From Desulfuromonas soudanensis (GTDB lineage: Bacteria > Desulfobacterota > Desulfuromonadia > Desulfuromonadales > WTL): a stretch of 64,000 nucleotides of DNA. A program made the translations under genes and the position numbers. The notes under the pieces are model-generated. The model worked only from the letters and a program-made list of their open reading frames with translations. It was not told the DNA's origin and ran no database searches. Shown piece after piece: positions 50,833-59,525 of the stretch. The DNA lies in the NCBI RefSeq assembly GCF_001278055.1, contig NZ_CP010802.1:124001-188000 (forward strand), written 5' to 3'. Position 1 is the stretch's first letter. The number at the start of each line of letters is the position of its first letter.

Positions 50833-50957
50833 GACCTGTTTTTGGGTTATAGGCCTATTTTTGCCCCTGAAAATCGACCCATAAGCCTCTTTTTGGGGGT
50901 AAAATTGACACTTTTCGTTTTAATTTCATACTCTTAGTTAGGTCCGACCCCGAACAG
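50833..50957 (+). repeat. Left inverted-repeat end of a 1.5-kb segment
   Basis: GACCTGTTTTTGGGTTATAG at 50833 and TTAGTTAGGTCCGACCCCG near 50935 both have inverted counterparts at 52331-52363 and 52258-52286. Together they bracket two minus-strand genes. Confidence 0.6.
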
Positions 50958-50959
50958 CA

Positions 50960-51235
50960 TTAATCTACAGTGGCCGCAACTGCTGCAACAGTCAAAACCA
51001 CTGGAGCTCCCGCGACAACAGCACCGGCTGCAAGTATAATTGAACCAATGCCCACGAAATCGCTAGCTATGCTCATATAGGTGCCATCCGATAATTTGCC
51101 GTCACCCGTGCTTAACTCTTCTGCTGCTTGCTCTCTGTTACTTTCTAAGGAAAGCATTGTTGCTGGCACATTTAGACCAGGGACATTTTTCCCCGCTAAT
51201 TTTGCAGCAGATAAAAAAGTATCGATTATATCCAA
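50960..51235 (-). CDS. Small hydrophobic Gly/Ala-rich protein
   Basis: At least 91 residues from TTG 51235; the soluble N-terminal part LAGKNVPGLNVP... is followed by GIGSIILAAGAVVAGAPVVL and TVAAVAATVD, a glycine-zipper-like membrane tail. The frame stays open upstream to a stop at about 51382 and could start at a non-standard ATA (51370) four bases after AAGGGGAG, giving 136 residues. Small Gly-rich hydrophobic tails occur in pore-forming bacteriocins and toxins, but no family was recognised. Confidence 0.45.
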   Translation of the reverse strand: MDIIDTFLSAAKLAGKNVPGLNVPATMLSLESNREQAAEELSTGDGKLSDGTYMSIASDFVGIGSIILAAGAVVAGAPVVLTVAAVAATVD

Positions 51236-51398
51236 GACACTAGCAGCAGAACCAACGGGATCATCTTTAATGCCGCTTACTATGGCATTGGTAACTTCGA
51301 CCGGATGGGTTGCTAAATCATCGGCAACGAGAATAGCTTCAATAGTTTCGTTAGTAAGTTTCTTACTTATTTTTCTCCCCTTCTAATCATCTTGACAG

Positions 51399-52205
51399 TT
51401 AATTGTTAACTTTTTTATCGGTCAGCCAGATGCCAAAAAATGCTAAGAATCCTATTACCGGATAGATAATATTAAATCTTAATAACCATTTCCTACCCTT
51501 TTCACTCATATGTATGTCATATCGATTAACAACTTTGGTCCCAATTTGCACTTGCGCGATCCAATTCGTAACTGCACATGGTGGTAACTTTATTTTTCTT
51601 CGGCTCCATATGGTTACATCAGTGGTTACTCTGCCGCTCAGAATTCTTAAAGCATCATTATTCAATAATCCATTGTATTGAATGATTGTGCCATCTCCTG
51701 TCTCTAGATAGACTCTATCCCCACATCCCTTCCGAGTTCCCACATGCTGGCGTGTGACCACTTTTACTACTGAACCTGTTCTTGATTCCATTTCTTCGAG
51801 CTTCAAAACAGGATTTAAAGAATCCACCCAATTGCCTACGGTAAAAACAGATGCGATGAGAGCGACCCAGAGCAGAAGATGGGTTCCTGGTCGGCGTACA
51901 GCCCGCACTACATAAATTTGATACAATTCATTTCTGCGTAACCGGGTGGTGAACGATGAGGGCAGCATGTGAGCTTGGTAACGCTTGCGACAATAACCGG
52001 CAAGCATATAGGTAGCGCAAACGACAAAAAGTGCCATTATCGGCGATGCGTACCAGTAAATCACCAAAGCAAGGCAGATCAGAGCCCATAAAAGGGTCAC
52101 TATGCCCCTTTGCAACAGACTTGTTTCCCGGCGTCTTACCTTGTCCTGCTCAGAAGTCTCTTCGTTGTTATCTGAATCAATCATTGGTCTTTGTGCTCCT
52201 CTCAA
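51399..52205 (-). CDS. Hypothetical four-helix membrane protein
   Basis: A 268-residue protein with hydrophobic segments at about 35-70 (two), 107-122 and 245-262, a central soluble domain (about 125-235, containing TGSVVKVVTRQHVGTRKGCGDRVYLETGDGT as key region) and conserved-looking cysteines. Low GC like its neighbour. ATG 52181 (MIDSDNNEE) is another possible start. No family recognised. It is in the same orientation as the small hydrophobic protein and could be an immunity or accessory protein to it. Confidence 0.5.
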   Translation of the reverse strand: MRGAQRPMIDSDNNEETSEQDKVRRRETSLLQRGIVTLLWALICLALVIYWYASPIMALFVVCATYMLAGYCRKRYQAHMLPSSFTTRLRRNELYQIYVVRAVRRPGTHLLLWVALIASVFTVGNWVDSLNPVLKLEEMESRTGSVVKVVTRQHVGTRKGCGDRVYLETGDGTIIQYNGLLNNDALRILSGRVTTDVTIWSRRKIKLPPCAVTNWIAQVQIGTKVVNRYDIHMSEKGRKWLLRFNIIYPVIGFLAFFGIWLTDKKVNN

Positions 52206-52223
52206 TTAGGCCATAGGTGTAGG

Positions 52224-52363
52224 GTGCCGGGGTCGGATCAACTTAACTGGTGCCGGGGTGCCGGGGTCGGACCAACCTAACCAACTGTTTTTACAGAAAT
52301 ATCATCCCATAAAAGTACGTTTTTAGACGCTATAGGCTCATTTTTAACCCCAAAAACAGGTCC
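52224..52363 (+). repeat. Right inverted-repeat end of a 1.5-kb segment
   Basis: Contains two GTGCCGGGGTCGGA(T/C)CAAC units (52224 and 52258) and ATAGGCTCATTTTTAACCCC followed by AAAAACAGGTC ending near 52362; all are inverse partners of the left end at 50833-50957. One unit also resembles 5878-5905. Confidence 0.6.
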
Positions 52364-52375
52364 ACAACTTCTTCA

Positions 52376-53198
52376 TCACCCCGCCTGCGCCTCCTCAACC
52401 AAACCCATCTGCCGAACAATCGCACCAAGCTCCACCACCTCATCCACCTGCAACCCCTTAGGCACCTGATGGGTAATAAACAACATCGTCACCTTGCCCT
52501 TGAGCTTGTTGATGGTTTTGGCGAACAGCTCCGCCGTATGTTGATCGAGATTGGAAACCGCTTCATCAAAGATCAGAATCTTGGGCTTTTTAAGTAACGC
52601 CCGGGCAATGGCGAGGCGTTGCCGCTGTCCACCGGACAACCCCGTACCACGCTCGCCAATCTCGGTCTGATAGCCTTCGGAGAGCGATTCGATGACCTCA
52701 TGGATCTCCGCGGCCTTGCAGGCCTGAATCACCTCAGCGAAAGTCGCATGGGGATGTGCCATCACCAGATTATCGTAGAGCGTACCGGAGAAAAGCACCG
52801 TTTCCTGTGGCACCACGCCAAAGACGCTACGCAGTTCGTTGGCCGCGAGATAGCGGATATCCTTGCCATCCAGGGCGATTTTCCCTTCCTGCGGAAGATA
52901 GAAGCCGAGCAGAAGCTTGGCCAGCGTGCTCTTGTCGCAGCCAGAGGCGCCGGACAACACGGTCAGATGACCGGGTTTAAAGGAAAGGTTCAGGTTACGG
53001 TAGAGCCAGGGATGATTCTCGGAGTAACGGAAAGCAAGATCGATCATGTCGATTCGCCCTATACCGACATTCTCGCGATTGGGAGTGAGGGTGTGCGGTT
53101 CCTGCGGCATGTCGAGTCGACTGGCTAAGCGGTCGCCACAAACCGTGTCAACGTAAGCGGGAGGAGGTAGAGCGCTTTCAATCAGGCGGCCCTGCCCC
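52376..53198 (-). pseudogene. Truncated ABC exporter (ATPase domain only, Walker A damaged)
   Basis: The reading frame encodes about 270 residues of the C-terminal ATPase domain of a HlyB/bacteriocin-type exporter: GIGRIDMIDLAFRYSEN, a Walker A reading GASGCDKST where the glycine before Lys is Asp, signature LSGGQRQRLAIARALLKKP, Walker B ILIFDEAVSNLD and an H-loop FITHQV. The peptidase and membrane domains are missing; upstream codons run straight into the stop region of the next gene. It is a remnant of a secretion system. Confidence 0.75.
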
Positions 53199-53201
53199 TG
53201 C

Positions 53202-53651
53202 TTATCCAACCGCACGCTCCAACTCCTCGACCCAGGCCTGCTGCAGCGACAGGTGACGGAGGAATTCGGCGGCAAACAGGAACTGCTCCGCCTGAACCGG
53301 CACGTTGAGCTGTTCTTCGCCGCGCTGCACGGCAAGCGCATAACCGCTCTTGTCGTTGCGCGCCCAGCGTTCGACCGTCAGGCGCGTCTGGACCTCCCCC
53401 TCCGGGCCGGTAAAAGTGTGGGTGAGACTCTCCTGCCCGCCGTCGCTGGCAATCCTGTGCATCTTGCGGTACAGGGCGAAGGCTTCAAAGGGTTCGACGA
53501 TGAAACGGATCGCGTTGCTGCCGCTCTCCAGACGGAAGAAGCGCAGCACGATGCGCCCTTCGGCCGGCCTCCCTTCGCTGCGACGCTCGAAGGGGGAGAT
53601 GGCGACCCCGGCTTGCCGGGCGTAGATGGTGATCTGTGGAATCTTTTGCAT
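53202..53651 (-). CDS. Hypothetical protein
   Basis: A 149-residue soluble protein from ATG 53651, preceded by GGAGGGG. It has a beta-rich pattern with regularly spaced acidic and basic residues (MQKIPQITIYARQAGVAISP at the start, IRFIVEPFEAFALYRKMHRI in the middle) and a C-terminal helix. No domain was recognised. It lies 88 bases from comM on the same strand, with the exporter remnant immediately after. Confidence 0.6.
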   Translation of the reverse strand: MQKIPQITIYARQAGVAISPFERRSEGRPAEGRIVLRFFRLESGSNAIRFIVEPFEAFALYRKMHRIASDGGQESLTHTFTGPEGEVQTRLTVERWARNDKSGYALAVQRGEEQLNVPVQAEQFLFAAEFLRHLSLQQAWVEELERAVG

Positions 53652-53738
53652 AAAATCCCCTCCTGTGGGTGAAAGAGCCGCAGCGCGGCGCACTGGCAGG
53701 AAACAACACGGACCCTCTCTTTGAACGGTAAACGCCCC

Positions 53739-55265
53739 TTACCCCGGCTTGCGGTCGAGCGAGCGGTACTGGATCGCCTCGGCGAGGTGTTCCTGCCTGA
53801 TCTGCTCGTGGCCGGCCAGGTCGGCAATGGTCCGCGCCACCTTGAGGATGCGCGAGTAGCTGCGGGCCGAGAGGCCGAGGCGGTCGGTGACCATTTCGAG
53901 GAGCCTGTGGCCGTCGCTGTCGACGGCGCAGAATTTGCGGATATGGCGGGACTGCATGTGGGCGTTGCAGTGGAGGTTGTAGGGAGCCAGGCGCTCCTCC
54001 TGGAGGGCGCGGGCGGCCTCGACCCGCCGGCGGATCGGTTCGCTCCCTTCGCCGTCCACGGGGTCGGCGAGATCCTTGTGCAGGACCCGCGGCACCTCGA
54101 CGTGGAGGTCGATGCGGTCGAGAAGCGGCCCGGAGAGCCGGGAGCGGTAGCGCTGCAGCATCGGCGGGGCACAGATGCACTCCCGCAGGGAGTCGCCGGC
54201 GAAACCGCAGGGGCAGGGGTTCATGGCCGCCACCAGCATGAAGGCGGCGGGGTAGGTGAGGCTCTGGGCGGCACGGCTGATGCTGACCTGGCAGTCTTCC
54301 AGCGGCTGGCGGAGCATCTCCAGGACGTTCTTCTTGAATTCGGGGAGCTCGTCGAGAAAGAGGACGCCGTTGTGGGCCAGGGAGACTTCGCCGGGGCGGG
54401 GATAGGTGCCGCCGCCGATGAGTCCGGCGTCGGAGATGGTGTGGTGGGGGGAGCGGAAGGGGCGGACGGCGACCAGGGCGTGCGCTCCGCCGAGGAGCCC
54501 GGCGATGGAGTGGATCTTCGTCGTCTCCAGCGCCTCGTCGAAGCCCAAGGGGGGGAGGATGGTCGGCAGGCGGCGGGCGAGCATCGTCTTGCCGCTGCCG
54601 GGGGGGCCGACCATGATGAGGTTGTGCCCGCCGGCGGCGGCGACCTCGAGGGCGCGCTTGACGTGCTCCTGGCCGCGGACTTCGGAAAAGTTCTCCGGAT
54701 GGGCCGCCGCCTTCGAAAAGAGGTCGGCGACGTCGACCCGGAAGGGCTGGAGCTCGGTCAGGCCGTTGAGAAAGTCGACGACTTCGCCGAGATCCCGCAC
54801 TCCGTAGACCGGCAGGGCGTCGACGATCGCTCCTTCGGCGGCGTTGTCCACGGGGAGGATCAGGCCGTCGATTTCCCAGGTGCGGGCCGCCACGGCGACG
54901 GCGAGGGCGCCGCGCACCGGCTTGATCCGGCCGTCGAGGGAGAGTTCCCCCATGAAGAGGTAGCGTTTGTGTTTGGGCTTGACGACGCCGGTGGCGCAGA
55001 GGAGGCCGACGGCCATGGGGAGATCGAAGGCGGCGCCGTCCTTCTTGATATCGGCCGGCGCCAGATTGATGGTGATGCGCCGGGGCGGAAATTCGTACCC
55101 CGAATTCTTGATCGCCGATTTGACCCGGTCCTTGCTCTCCTTCACCGCCCCCTCGGGGAGGCCGACGGTGGAGAACTGGGGGAGCCCCTGGGCGATGTCG
55201 ACTTCCACCTCGACGGGGTAGGCGTCGATGCCGATGAGGGCGCCGGACAGGACTTTGGCGAGCAT
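53739..55265 (-). CDS. comM: ComM/YifB Mg-chelatase-like AAA+ helicase
   Basis: A 508-residue protein: N-terminal Lon-protease-like fold (about 1-170, IDAYPVEVEVDIAQGLPQFSTVGLPEGAVKES as key region), AAA+ ATPase with Walker A VGPPGSGKTM (about 220), Walker B VLFLDELPEF (about 300), a zinc cluster CPCGFAGDSLRECIC and a C-terminal Mg-chelatase-like domain. ComM is a hexameric helicase that helps branch migration during natural transformation. It is intact here, although scraps of it lie at 48.8 and 50.4 kb. comM is a known insertion target for genomic islands in other bacteria. Confidence 0.95.
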   Translation of the reverse strand: MLAKVLSGALIGIDAYPVEVEVDIAQGLPQFSTVGLPEGAVKESKDRVKSAIKNSGYEFPPRRITINLAPADIKKDGAAFDLPMAVGLLCATGVVKPKHKRYLFMGELSLDGRIKPVRGALAVAVAARTWEIDGLILPVDNAAEGAIVDALPVYGVRDLGEVVDFLNGLTELQPFRVDVADLFSKAAAHPENFSEVRGQEHVKRALEVAAAGGHNLIMVGPPGSGKTMLARRLPTILPPLGFDEALETTKIHSIAGLLGGAHALVAVRPFRSPHHTISDAGLIGGGTYPRPGEVSLAHNGVLFLDELPEFKKNVLEMLRQPLEDCQVSISRAAQSLTYPAAFMLVAAMNPCPCGFAGDSLRECICAPPMLQRYRSRLSGPLLDRIDLHVEVPRVLHKDLADPVDGEGSEPIRRRVEAARALQEERLAPYNLHCNAHMQSRHIRKFCAVDSDGHRLLEMVTDRLGLSARSYSRILKVARTIADLAGHEQIRQEHLAEAIQYRSLDRKPG

Positions 55266-55312
55266 AGGGACCTCCGCAGGATCGGATCATGATTAGCGAG
55301 GTCCAATCCTTA

Positions 55313-55369
55313 ACAGAAAAGCCCCGGCGCGGCAAGCGATATTCGCTGGCGGCCCGGGGCTTTTCTGTT
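55313..55369 (-). terminator. Terminator after trxB
   Basis: ACAGAAAAGCCCCGG...CCGGGGCTTTTCTGT, a long stem with an inner hairpin, between trxB and comM on the minus strand, ending in a U-rich stretch. Confidence 0.85.
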
Positions 55370-55388
55370 GCGAAGAAGATGGAGATGT

Positions 55389-56318
55389 TTACTCGAACCC
55401 TTCGAGATACTTTTCCGCCATGATGGCGGCGACGGCGCCGTCGCCGACAGCGGTGGCGATCTGCTTGAGGATCTTCTTGCGCACGTCGCCGGCGGCGAAG
55501 ACCCCCGGCATCGAGGTGCGGCACTCGGGGTCGGTGAGGATGTAGCCGTCCGGGTCGAGATCGAGAATCTCGGCGAGGAAGTGGGCCTTGGGGGTGACGC
55601 CGATGGCGACGAAGAGTCCTTCGACGGGGAGGGAGCGCTTCTTGCCGGTGATGGTATCGCGCAGCTCCAGGGCCTTGGCGCCGCTGTTGTCCCCCTCGAC
55701 GCGGTCGACCTCGGTGTTCCACAGCACCTCGATCTTGGCGTTGGCCGTCAGGCGTTCCTGAAGAATCGGGGTGGCGCGGAGCTTGTCGCGGCGGTGGATG
55801 AGCGTGACCTTGCTGGCGAAGCGGGTGAGGAAGAGGGCCTCTTCGGCGGCGGTGTCGCCTCCGCCGGCGATGGCCACCGGGACGTCGCGGAAGAAGGCGC
55901 CGTCGCAGGTGGCGCAGTAGGAGACGCCGCGGCCGACAAATTCCTGCTCGCCGGGGATCCCGAGCTTGCGCGGTTCGGCGCCGGTGGTGACGATGACGGA
56001 GCGGGTGGACAGCTCCTCGCCGTCGACGACGACGATCTTGACCTCTCCCTTGTCGAGGATGTTTTCTGCCTCGCCGTAGCTGACCTCGAGGCCGAATTCC
56101 TGGCAGTGCTCCTGAAAGCGGACCATCAGGTCCGGGCCGTCGATGCCGCCGGGGAAGCCGGGGTAGTTCTCGACCTTGGTGGTGGTCATGACCTGCCCCC
56201 CCATGAGCATCCGCTCGACGAGGAGGGTCCTGAGCTTGGCGCGGGAGGTGTAAAGACCGGCGGTGAGGCCGGCCGGGCCGCCGCCGATGATGATGACGTC
56301 GTAGCTGGTTTCGGACAT
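55389..56318 (-). CDS. trxB: Thioredoxin reductase
   Basis: A 309-residue flavoenzyme that passes electrons from NADPH to thioredoxin. FAD-binding GGGPAGLTAG at the start, the redox CATC at about 138-141, NADPH-binding GGGDTAAEEA and a C-terminal FAD motif GVFAAGDVR are all present. ATG 56318 has AGGAG upstream; an extension to 56543 lacks homology and is rejected. Monocistronic, with its own terminator. Confidence 0.97.
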   Translation of the reverse strand: MSETSYDVIIIGGGPAGLTAGLYTSRAKLRTLLVERMLMGGQVMTTTKVENYPGFPGGIDGPDLMVRFQEHCQEFGLEVSYGEAENILDKGEVKIVVVDGEELSTRSVIVTTGAEPRKLGIPGEQEFVGRGVSYCATCDGAFFRDVPVAIAGGGDTAAEEALFLTRFASKVTLIHRRDKLRATPILQERLTANAKIEVLWNTEVDRVEGDNSGAKALELRDTITGKKRSLPVEGLFVAIGVTPKAHFLAEILDLDPDGYILTDPECRTSMPGVFAAGDVRKKILKQIATAVGDGAVAAIMAEKYLEGFE

Positions 56319-56669
56319 GGGCTTCTCCTGAGCGTTGAAATGGGGGGTCAAGATAGCACAGGGAGGAGGAAAAGGGAACGGTTGCCGTGGGTCGGGGAGG
56401 AGAGGTGCGGAAAAGGTGAAAGAGTCCCCGGAGGGAACGACGATTTCTTTTGGGCTTAGCGATCTCCGCCGCAGCGGACAGAATCCTTTTGCCAGTGAGC
56501 GGTTAGGGTGCAATAATGCCGGGCGATTCGGTGAAATCCTCAAAGGTTCGCAGAAAGGTCTTCCTCCACCCCCCCCTCAGGGATTCTAGGAAATTGCATG
56601 CCATGCAAGGTGATTGATTTGCTCGATTACTCGGTGGGCAAACGACAAAACTCCTGTTAAGATAGGCCC
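56319..56669. other. Gene-free gap between trxB and the three-gene cassette
   Basis: This 351-base stretch probably holds the trxB promoter and the cassette promoter, in opposite directions. No clear -35/-10 pair, repeat or gene was found. Confidence 0.5.
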
Positions 56670-57464
56670 ATGACCCAGATGAATCCGAAAGGCAGACTTG
56701 TCATTAACCTCGCCGAGGAGTTCCGGCATTTGCCGCGTGCTCCCATCGTCGAGGCCGTAATCGACATCCGCTCCCATGCCGCTGGCACGTTCGAAGAAGC
56801 GGCGGTTCGTCAATTTCTGGAACCCAGGCTTGATGGTTACGAATATCTGGATACGCAAAGGGCAGTTCAGCATGAGCTGACCTTTGAAGTGACAAAACCG
56901 CCCCGGCAAATGTTCAAGGATTTGGGTTTAAAAGGCCTTCGTTTTCGGTCTGCCGACCAGAAGAGCATTGCACAGTTCAACCGAGACGGTTTCATCCATA
57001 GTCGCCTTGAGCCCTACTCTGATTGGACCTCTTTTTCAGGAGAGGGATTGCGTCTTTGGGAGATATTTAAGGAACTGGTACAGCCGGTAGAGATCAATCG
57101 GATTGGTTTGCGCTTTATCAGTCGCATAGAATTACCGCTCTCCGTCGCCCGCCTGGAAGACTACATTAAACCGGCACCAGAAACACCGAGAGATTTGGAA
57201 TTGCCCTTTGTCGGCTTCATGCACCATGACACACTCGCAGTTCCGGGTTATCCTTATGCTATCAACCTGATTAGAACGATACAGCCACCACAGGCAGAGA
57301 CCCGCGCAAACAGCGGCTTGATTCTTGATATCGACGTGTTCACAACCCAAGGGTTTGAAATCGAAGAAACAGGGCTCGCCCGCATCCTTGAGGAGATGCG
57401 GTGGTTGAAAAATAAAGCATTTTTTGGCAGTGTCACCGAAAAAGCATTGGAGGCATTTCAATGA
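56670..57464 (+). CDS. TIGR04255-family protein, first gene of a three-gene cassette
   Basis: A 264-residue soluble protein of the sporadically distributed TIGR04255 family, recognised by LPRAPIVEAVIDIR near residue 23 and EINRIGLRFISRIELP near 149. Length fits the family. The function is not known to me. It overlaps the next gene by four bases (ATGA), and that overlaps the third by four (GTGA), so the three are expected to be made together. Codon use and A+T content are higher than the flanking trxB and zinc transporter genes. Confidence 0.75.
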   Translation: MTQMNPKGRLVINLAEEFRHLPRAPIVEAVIDIRSHAAGTFEEAAVRQFLEPRLDGYEYLDTQRAVQHELTFEVTKPPRQMFKDLGLKGLRFRSADQKSIAQFNRDGFIHSRLEPYSDWTSFSGEGLRLWEIFKELVQPVEINRIGLRFISRIELPLSVARLEDYIKPAPETPRDLELPFVGFMHHDTLAVPGYPYAINLIRTIQPPQAETRANSGLILDIDVFTTQGFEIEETGLARILEEMRWLKNKAFFGSVTEKALEAFQ

Positions 57465-57964
57465 TCCTCGAAATGACAGCTTCAGCGATTATTTACTCCA
57501 GCGCACTGGCTATACCTTCCCGAGGGTCCAGTGAAACGGCGCGATTTGTCTCGAGGCAAACCGATGCCGGCCTCGATATTCTTAAAAGTTCATTGGCCTT
57601 CGGGCTCTATGGTCAAAAGGCTTTTGACGATCTGAGCCTGATCTTCGAAGAATGCCGGACAGCCAACTGGGACGGCTACCAGGCAGAGCCAGTATTCGAG
57701 GAAACCTACCAATTGGCCGGCCAGTTCCTCAAGGCGTTGCCCTTGGGAGCATCGATGCCCGCCATCAGTGCCGAGGCGGATGGCCATCTGACGATGGAAT
57801 GGTACCGAACCCCGCGCCGCACCCTTTCCGTCAGCATCAGCCCAGAAGGACAGCTTCACTACGCCGCTCTTCTGGGAGGCAGTAAAGCCTACGGGACCGA
57901 GCCCTTCTTCGGTGAGGTGCCGGAAGCCATCATGAGCCTCATCAACCGGGTCATGGTCGCGTGA
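57461..57964 (+). CDS. Unknown protein with NWDGY motif, second gene of the cassette
   Basis: A 167-residue soluble protein. A helical N-terminal part is followed by CRTANWDGYQAEPV (about 63-76), then a small beta-rich domain (MPAISAEADGHLTMEWYRTPRRTLSVSISPEG as key region) in which AxxDGxxxxEW is likely to be the core. I know of other uncharacterised proteins with NWDGxGA motifs in mobile contexts but not of an assigned function. It is coupled to both neighbours by four-base overlaps. Confidence 0.65.
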   Translation: MILEMTASAIIYSSALAIPSRGSSETARFVSRQTDAGLDILKSSLAFGLYGQKAFDDLSLIFEECRTANWDGYQAEPVFEETYQLAGQFLKALPLGASMPAISAEADGHLTMEWYRTPRRTLSVSISPEGQLHYAALLGGSKAYGTEPFFGEVPEAIMSLINRVMVA

Positions 57965-58362
57965 AAGGTGACGTTTCTATGCCGCCCGTGGAGACCGGCG
58001 AGCGGTTGTCCCGTTATATCCTGCAAAAATCCCACGTCCGCCAGGACAACACCCTTCGGGCGGACCCGTTCATCCCTCACCCCCATGCGGATCTCTCGGT
58101 TACCCGCCATCTTGAGCTTGACGCAAAGGCCATTTGGGACATTGGCGAGGACGTTGCCAGGCAGACCGGCAAGGCTTTGCATGGGCGGGCCGAGAATCTG
58201 GCCGGGGCATATCAGGGTCAGAGTCTTTCGGTTGTTGCCGCACCGGTCGCCGGAAATCGCAACCATGCAAATGTCATCGGATGGCCCGCAGACAAGCCTG
58301 CCCAAAAGATCATTGCCCTGGAAATAGCGGCAAGATCGCGATATGTTCCACGTCCGGAGTAA
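57961..58362 (+). CDS. Unknown protein, third gene of the cassette
   Basis: A 133-residue protein from GTG 57961 (ATG 57979 is an alternative with MPPVETGERLSRYI). The core has ERLSRYILQKSHVRQDNTLRADPFIPHPHADLSVTRHLELD as key region and ends in GNRNHANVIGWPADKPAQKIIALEIAARSR. The histidine-containing NHANVIGWP and HPHADLSV motifs stand out. No membrane segment or signal peptide. Function unknown. Confidence 0.65.
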   Translation: MKGDVSMPPVETGERLSRYILQKSHVRQDNTLRADPFIPHPHADLSVTRHLELDAKAIWDIGEDVARQTGKALHGRAENLAGAYQGQSLSVVAAPVAGNRNHANVIGWPADKPAQKIIALEIAARSRYVPRPE

Positions 58363-58553
58363 ATATCCAAATTCCTTTCTGGCTCACTATGTGCCTGCCG
58401 CGCCGGAACCTCCTCTGTCTGACCCTCCCATCCGTTTGTCGAACGTCGCTGTGAAAATATCCGCCGTCGGGTCCCGGCCGGCGGACAAGTCCCTTGCCAT
58501 TCTGCCCCCCTCTGGCTATCATGGACCCAGCCCAGCAGAGGAAGGATTCACCC

Positions 58554-59519
58554 ATGCCCGCAGGCAACCATCTCGACCGCAGCATCACCCGCGGTTTTCG
58601 TTTCGCCATCGCCCTGACGGCCGTCACCCTGGTCGCCGAGGTCGTCGGCGGTTTCTGGACCAACTCCCTGGCCCTCCTCTCCGACGCCGCCCACGTCTTC
58701 ATGGACCTCTTCGCCCTGGTCCTTTCGCTGATGGCGATCCAGCTCGCCAATCGTCCGGCCACGGACCGGCGGACCTACGGCTGGCACCGGGCGGAGATCT
58801 TTGCCTCCCTGATCAACGGCCTGACCCTCTTCGTCATCGCCGCCGGCATCCTCCACGAGGCCTGGGGGCGCTTCCAGCACCCCGAGGCGGTCAAGAGCAA
58901 GGAGATGTTCTTCATCGCCGTCATCGGCCTGGTGATGAACCTGATCGCCGCCTCCCGCCTCCACGGCCATGCCGGCGAGGATCTCAACGTGCGCAGCGCC
59001 TTTCTCCACGTCCTCGGCGACGCCATCGCCTCGGTGGGGGTGATCATCGGCGGCCTGATCATGCTCTACACCGAGTGGTATGTCGTCGATGCCCTGATCT
59101 CCGTGGGGATCGTGGTGATCATCGCCTTCGGATCCCTGCGCATTCTTCGGGAGGCCGTGCATATCCTCATCGAGGGGGTGCCGCGCCATGTCGATCTGGA
59201 CGAGGTGGTGACCAAGATGCGCGCCGTCGACGGAGTGAACGACGTCCACCACCTCCATGTCTGGTCGATCTGTTCGCACATCACCGTCCTTTCGGCCCAC
59301 ATCGACATCGAACCCGACTACCGGCTGCGCCAGGGGGAGATTGTCGGCGCCATCGAGGAGATGCTCGATCACGACTATCACATCACCGAGAGTACCCTGC
59401 AGGGAGAGTGTTCCCGCTGCGTCACCGGCCCAGTGATCCAGCAGTTGCGGCACCGGCCGCGGCGCTCGAGCCTCTGCAGCCACGGTCACGGCGGGCACGA
59501 CCATGACCATCATGACTGA
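58554..59519 (+). CDS. Cation diffusion facilitator (CzcD-type zinc transporter)
   Basis: A 321-residue CDF efflux protein with six membrane segments; metal-site residues are in LLSDAAHVFMD (helix II) and FLHVLGDAIASVGVI (helix V). The cytoplasmic C-terminal domain includes DVHHLHVWSICSH and a His-rich tail HGHGGHDHDHHD that probably binds zinc. It exports Zn2+ (or Cd2+/Co2+) in exchange for protons. ATG 58554 has GAGGAAGG upstream. A small membrane protein follows six bases later. Confidence 0.92.
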   Translation: MPAGNHLDRSITRGFRFAIALTAVTLVAEVVGGFWTNSLALLSDAAHVFMDLFALVLSLMAIQLANRPATDRRTYGWHRAEIFASLINGLTLFVIAAGILHEAWGRFQHPEAVKSKEMFFIAVIGLVMNLIAASRLHGHAGEDLNVRSAFLHVLGDAIASVGVIIGGLIMLYTEWYVVDALISVGIVVIIAFGSLRILREAVHILIEGVPRHVDLDEVVTKMRAVDGVNDVHHLHVWSICSHITVLSAHIDIEPDYRLRQGEIVGAIEEMLDHDYHITESTLQGECSRCVTGPVIQQLRHRPRRSSLCSHGHGGHDHDHHD

Positions 59520-59525
59520 CCGCTG

